Origin: Strigamia acuminata | Lineage: Eukaryota; Arthropoda; Chilopoda; Geophilomorpha; Linotaeniidae | Assembly: GCA_949358305.1 (NCBI GenBank) | Contig: OX442315.1 | Span: forward strand, 20,672,427-20,736,426 | DNA: 64,000 nucleotides | Direction of reading: 5' to 3' | Part shown: in pieces, positions 62,101 through 64,000 of the stretch | Layout of the letters: each line of letters begins with the position of its first letter | Position numbering within the stretch: position 1 is the stretch's first letter | Translations under genes and position numbers: made by a program | Notes under the pieces: model-generated | What the model saw: only the letters and a program-made list of their open reading frames with translations | Databases searched by the model: none | What the model was told of the DNA's origin: nothing

Positions 62101-64000
62101 TTATTTGGTTGTTTTGCAACTATCTTGACTGATGTGGTCAAACACGTCCGCGATATCTCCCAAGTACATCCGGTATGGATGATGTTGAGGAGGTACCACT
62201 TCGATATTGGATGTGGAGTCGCTGAAGAGAAGATCCTTAGCACCAGGTCCGGATTGGAAAAGTTGGAATGCAGGAATAGCTGCACTAGGAGTTGAATTTT
62301 TGCCGTAATAAATGCTTCCCAATTGGAGCATGAAATTATATTGCGTTATTTTGGTAGCATCTTTATCACCCGCTGTGACAATCCCGTGCGAGGCAACCTA
62401 CACATTATAAAACAAAATGTTACATATACGAATTTTAATTTAACAGTTAGTTATATTTTTCTTACTCTGGCCAAGTTGCAGGATTCGTAATCAGTGATTG
62501 GTTTTCGGCTTCCATCTTTGCAGAGCAATTCAAAATCTTGCGAGTGTAAATTCTTCGCCCATTCGTCCTGGTTTTTGCCGTCCGTGTTGCTTATGGCAGT
62601 CGAATGTTTAACGAACGCGACATCACCAGCACCAGTGGCCATGCATCGGAATGCACCAGTGTAACCATAGAACGGTTCACTCTCAGTTCTGGAGCATTTT
62701 GCCTCACCGGCTCCTGCACATAACTCGCACAGGGAAGCTGGATTATGACCAGTTGGATTGTATGCTGAAAGCAAAGCTCCAGGTGCACAACTAAAAAAAT
62801 ACAAATATTTTGTAAAATGTACACTTATGACACACTGAAATGAAATATATTTGAAACTACCTTGCACTGAAATAGTTTCCAACAGCTTCGGCAATGTTGC
62901 AGTCAGCAGGCATTGATATTTGACCGCTTGATAGCAAAGTTCCTGCAGGAATGTTCCATCCAGCCGTACGACCCACACCAGTGTGGCAAGACTTCTTCCC
63001 CTTGAGATCATTCAATTTTAGATCTGCATTTGCCTTCTTGGCAACTGCGACTGCGTAGTATTTAGCTTTGCCTGCACCAGCATTTTCGTTTGCAATCACT
63101 TGCAAGCTGTATTCTTTGCCTCCTTTATAAATATCACCTCCGTCGAGACTGATCAAATCGACTTTTCCCTCATTAATTTCCTTCAAGCACGCGGCAGTGT
63201 CACTCGATTTTACGCACTCGATGTCAGGCTGAAGAAGCAAAATCCAATTTTAGTTTTCCAATAAAAAAGAAGTCGTATGTCATTCATTTTTCTTACCCTT
63301 ATGAATCTTGCTGCGAGTGCGTCACGCATACGATGGCATTTACTCTGTTCAGCATCCGAAATCGTGCACCAACGTGCAGCTGGAACATCGCAGGCGAATT
63401 GTTTATCTCTCACGTTCATGTAATCGCCCAAAAACGAGGCGTAATCTTTTTTCTCTCCAACCGGGGCTAATTTTTGTGTGTAGTCGCCGAACATGAGGCT
63501 TTTCCCACCGTATGTTGAAGACTCGAACAATTTGAAAGTTGATTGATCAGATTGAGCCATTATTAACATATCTTGAATGGCGGACAATTGCTCAGCAGGT
63601 AAATTGGGTGATGTCATGCAAGCTCTTTCTGGAATATTACCCCAATTGCATTCTTTATAACTGCCAAACAAAAATGAAAAATAAACATTAAAAAAAATGT
63701 AATAATGGAGCATTAAAAATTGCCACTTACTCGTCAAGTGGTTTCCTGGACCCATCAAGGCAGAGAAGTCGATAATCATCTCTATTTTGCGCAATCTCTG
63801 GTCGTTCTTTCAAAACCTCACCCCAAGTTGTGTCCTTGATAAAAGCCACATCGCCACGTTTGTCCAATAAACATCTGTAAATTGAAACAGCCCAAAAATG
63901 AAACATGCAATGAAGAATAAAAATATTTTTATATTCCACTCACTTGAGGGAGCCTGTGTAGCTAGCGTAGGGATCATTACCGGAGCAATCTCCGCCACAT
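62101..64000 (-). CDS. Transferrin, 3' part (gene continues past the window)
   Basis: Secreted iron-binding protein. Visible are the end of the N-lobe and a full C-lobe. C-lobe ligands all appear: Asp in [10 protein letters not shown], Tyr in [10 protein letters not shown], the carbonate-binding Thr/Arg in [14 protein letters not shown], Tyr in [10 protein letters not shown] and His in [10 protein letters not shown]. In the N-lobe portion the Tyr is present ([10 protein letters not shown]), but the His site reads FIKDTTW, with Asp instead. Paired cysteines and [18 protein letters not shown] motifs repeat in both lobes. The protein ends CKTTK without a hydrophobic GPI signal, unlike melanotransferrin. 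The 5' exons and signal peptide lie beyond 64000. The stop overlaps an AATAAA. Confidence 0.92.

Overview
The window is eukaryotic, AT-rich genomic DNA with compact genes and many very short GT-AG introns (about 60-100 nt). The gene content (two muscle-type myosin regulatory light chains, one with an Ala/Pro-rich N-terminal extension, a VMAT, a secreted two-lobed transferrin, a single-exon-finger Nanos) fits an arthropod-like invertebrate, possibly a crustacean. That assignment is an inference from family resemblance, and I cannot name the species. I saw no prokaryotic operons, CRISPR arrays or convincing tRNA genes.

Layout: 1-2.9 kb has no supportable gene. About 2.94-10.74 kb is a block of rearranged copies of the 3' half of the eIF3a gene that follows it. 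Inside it are two identical 2,077-bp tandem units (6583-8659 and 8660-10736), each holding an intact eight-exon minus-strand reading frame (392 and 359 codons), plus older broken and inverted copies. Then come eIF3a (minus, 10737-15639), DENND10/FAM45 (plus, divergent from eIF3a), ZCCHC4 (plus), two tandem myosin RLC genes (plus), NT5C2 (minus), BCCIP (plus, divergent from NT5C2), OGA (minus), a truncated and an intact GT49/B4GAT1-like glycosyltransferase (plus), NUP107 (plus), nanos (plus), VMAT/SLC18A (minus), about 6 kb of non-coding DNA upstream of VMAT, and the 3' part of a transferrin gene (minus) that runs off the right edge.

The genes are mostly unrelated housekeeping genes: translation initiation, 28S rRNA m6A methylation, nuclear pore, O-GlcNAc removal, nucleotide hydrolysis and ribosome/DNA-repair factor BCCIP. 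Tissue genes (muscle RLCs, monoamine transport, germline Nanos, transferrin) lie among them. Two divergent pairs (eIF3a/DENND10 and NT5C2/BCCIP) are separated by only 244 and 569 bp and probably share promoters.

The most unusual content is the eIF3a-derived family. Partial copies of eIF3a exons have acquired an upstream ATG, expanded DSPV-type repeats, a tandem array of phase-symmetric mini-exons and a new stop codon, while keeping an open frame across all junctions. Other points of interest are a GT49 duplication carrying an inverted NUP107 first-exon fragment, a foldback directly upstream of nanos, a recurrent MITE-like element with TACCGTATTTT ends, stop-free 3n introns in NT5C2 and VMAT, and a GC-AG intron with alternative first exons in NT5C2. 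Exon coordinates were read by eye from splice motifs and homology. None were checked with transcripts or searches.
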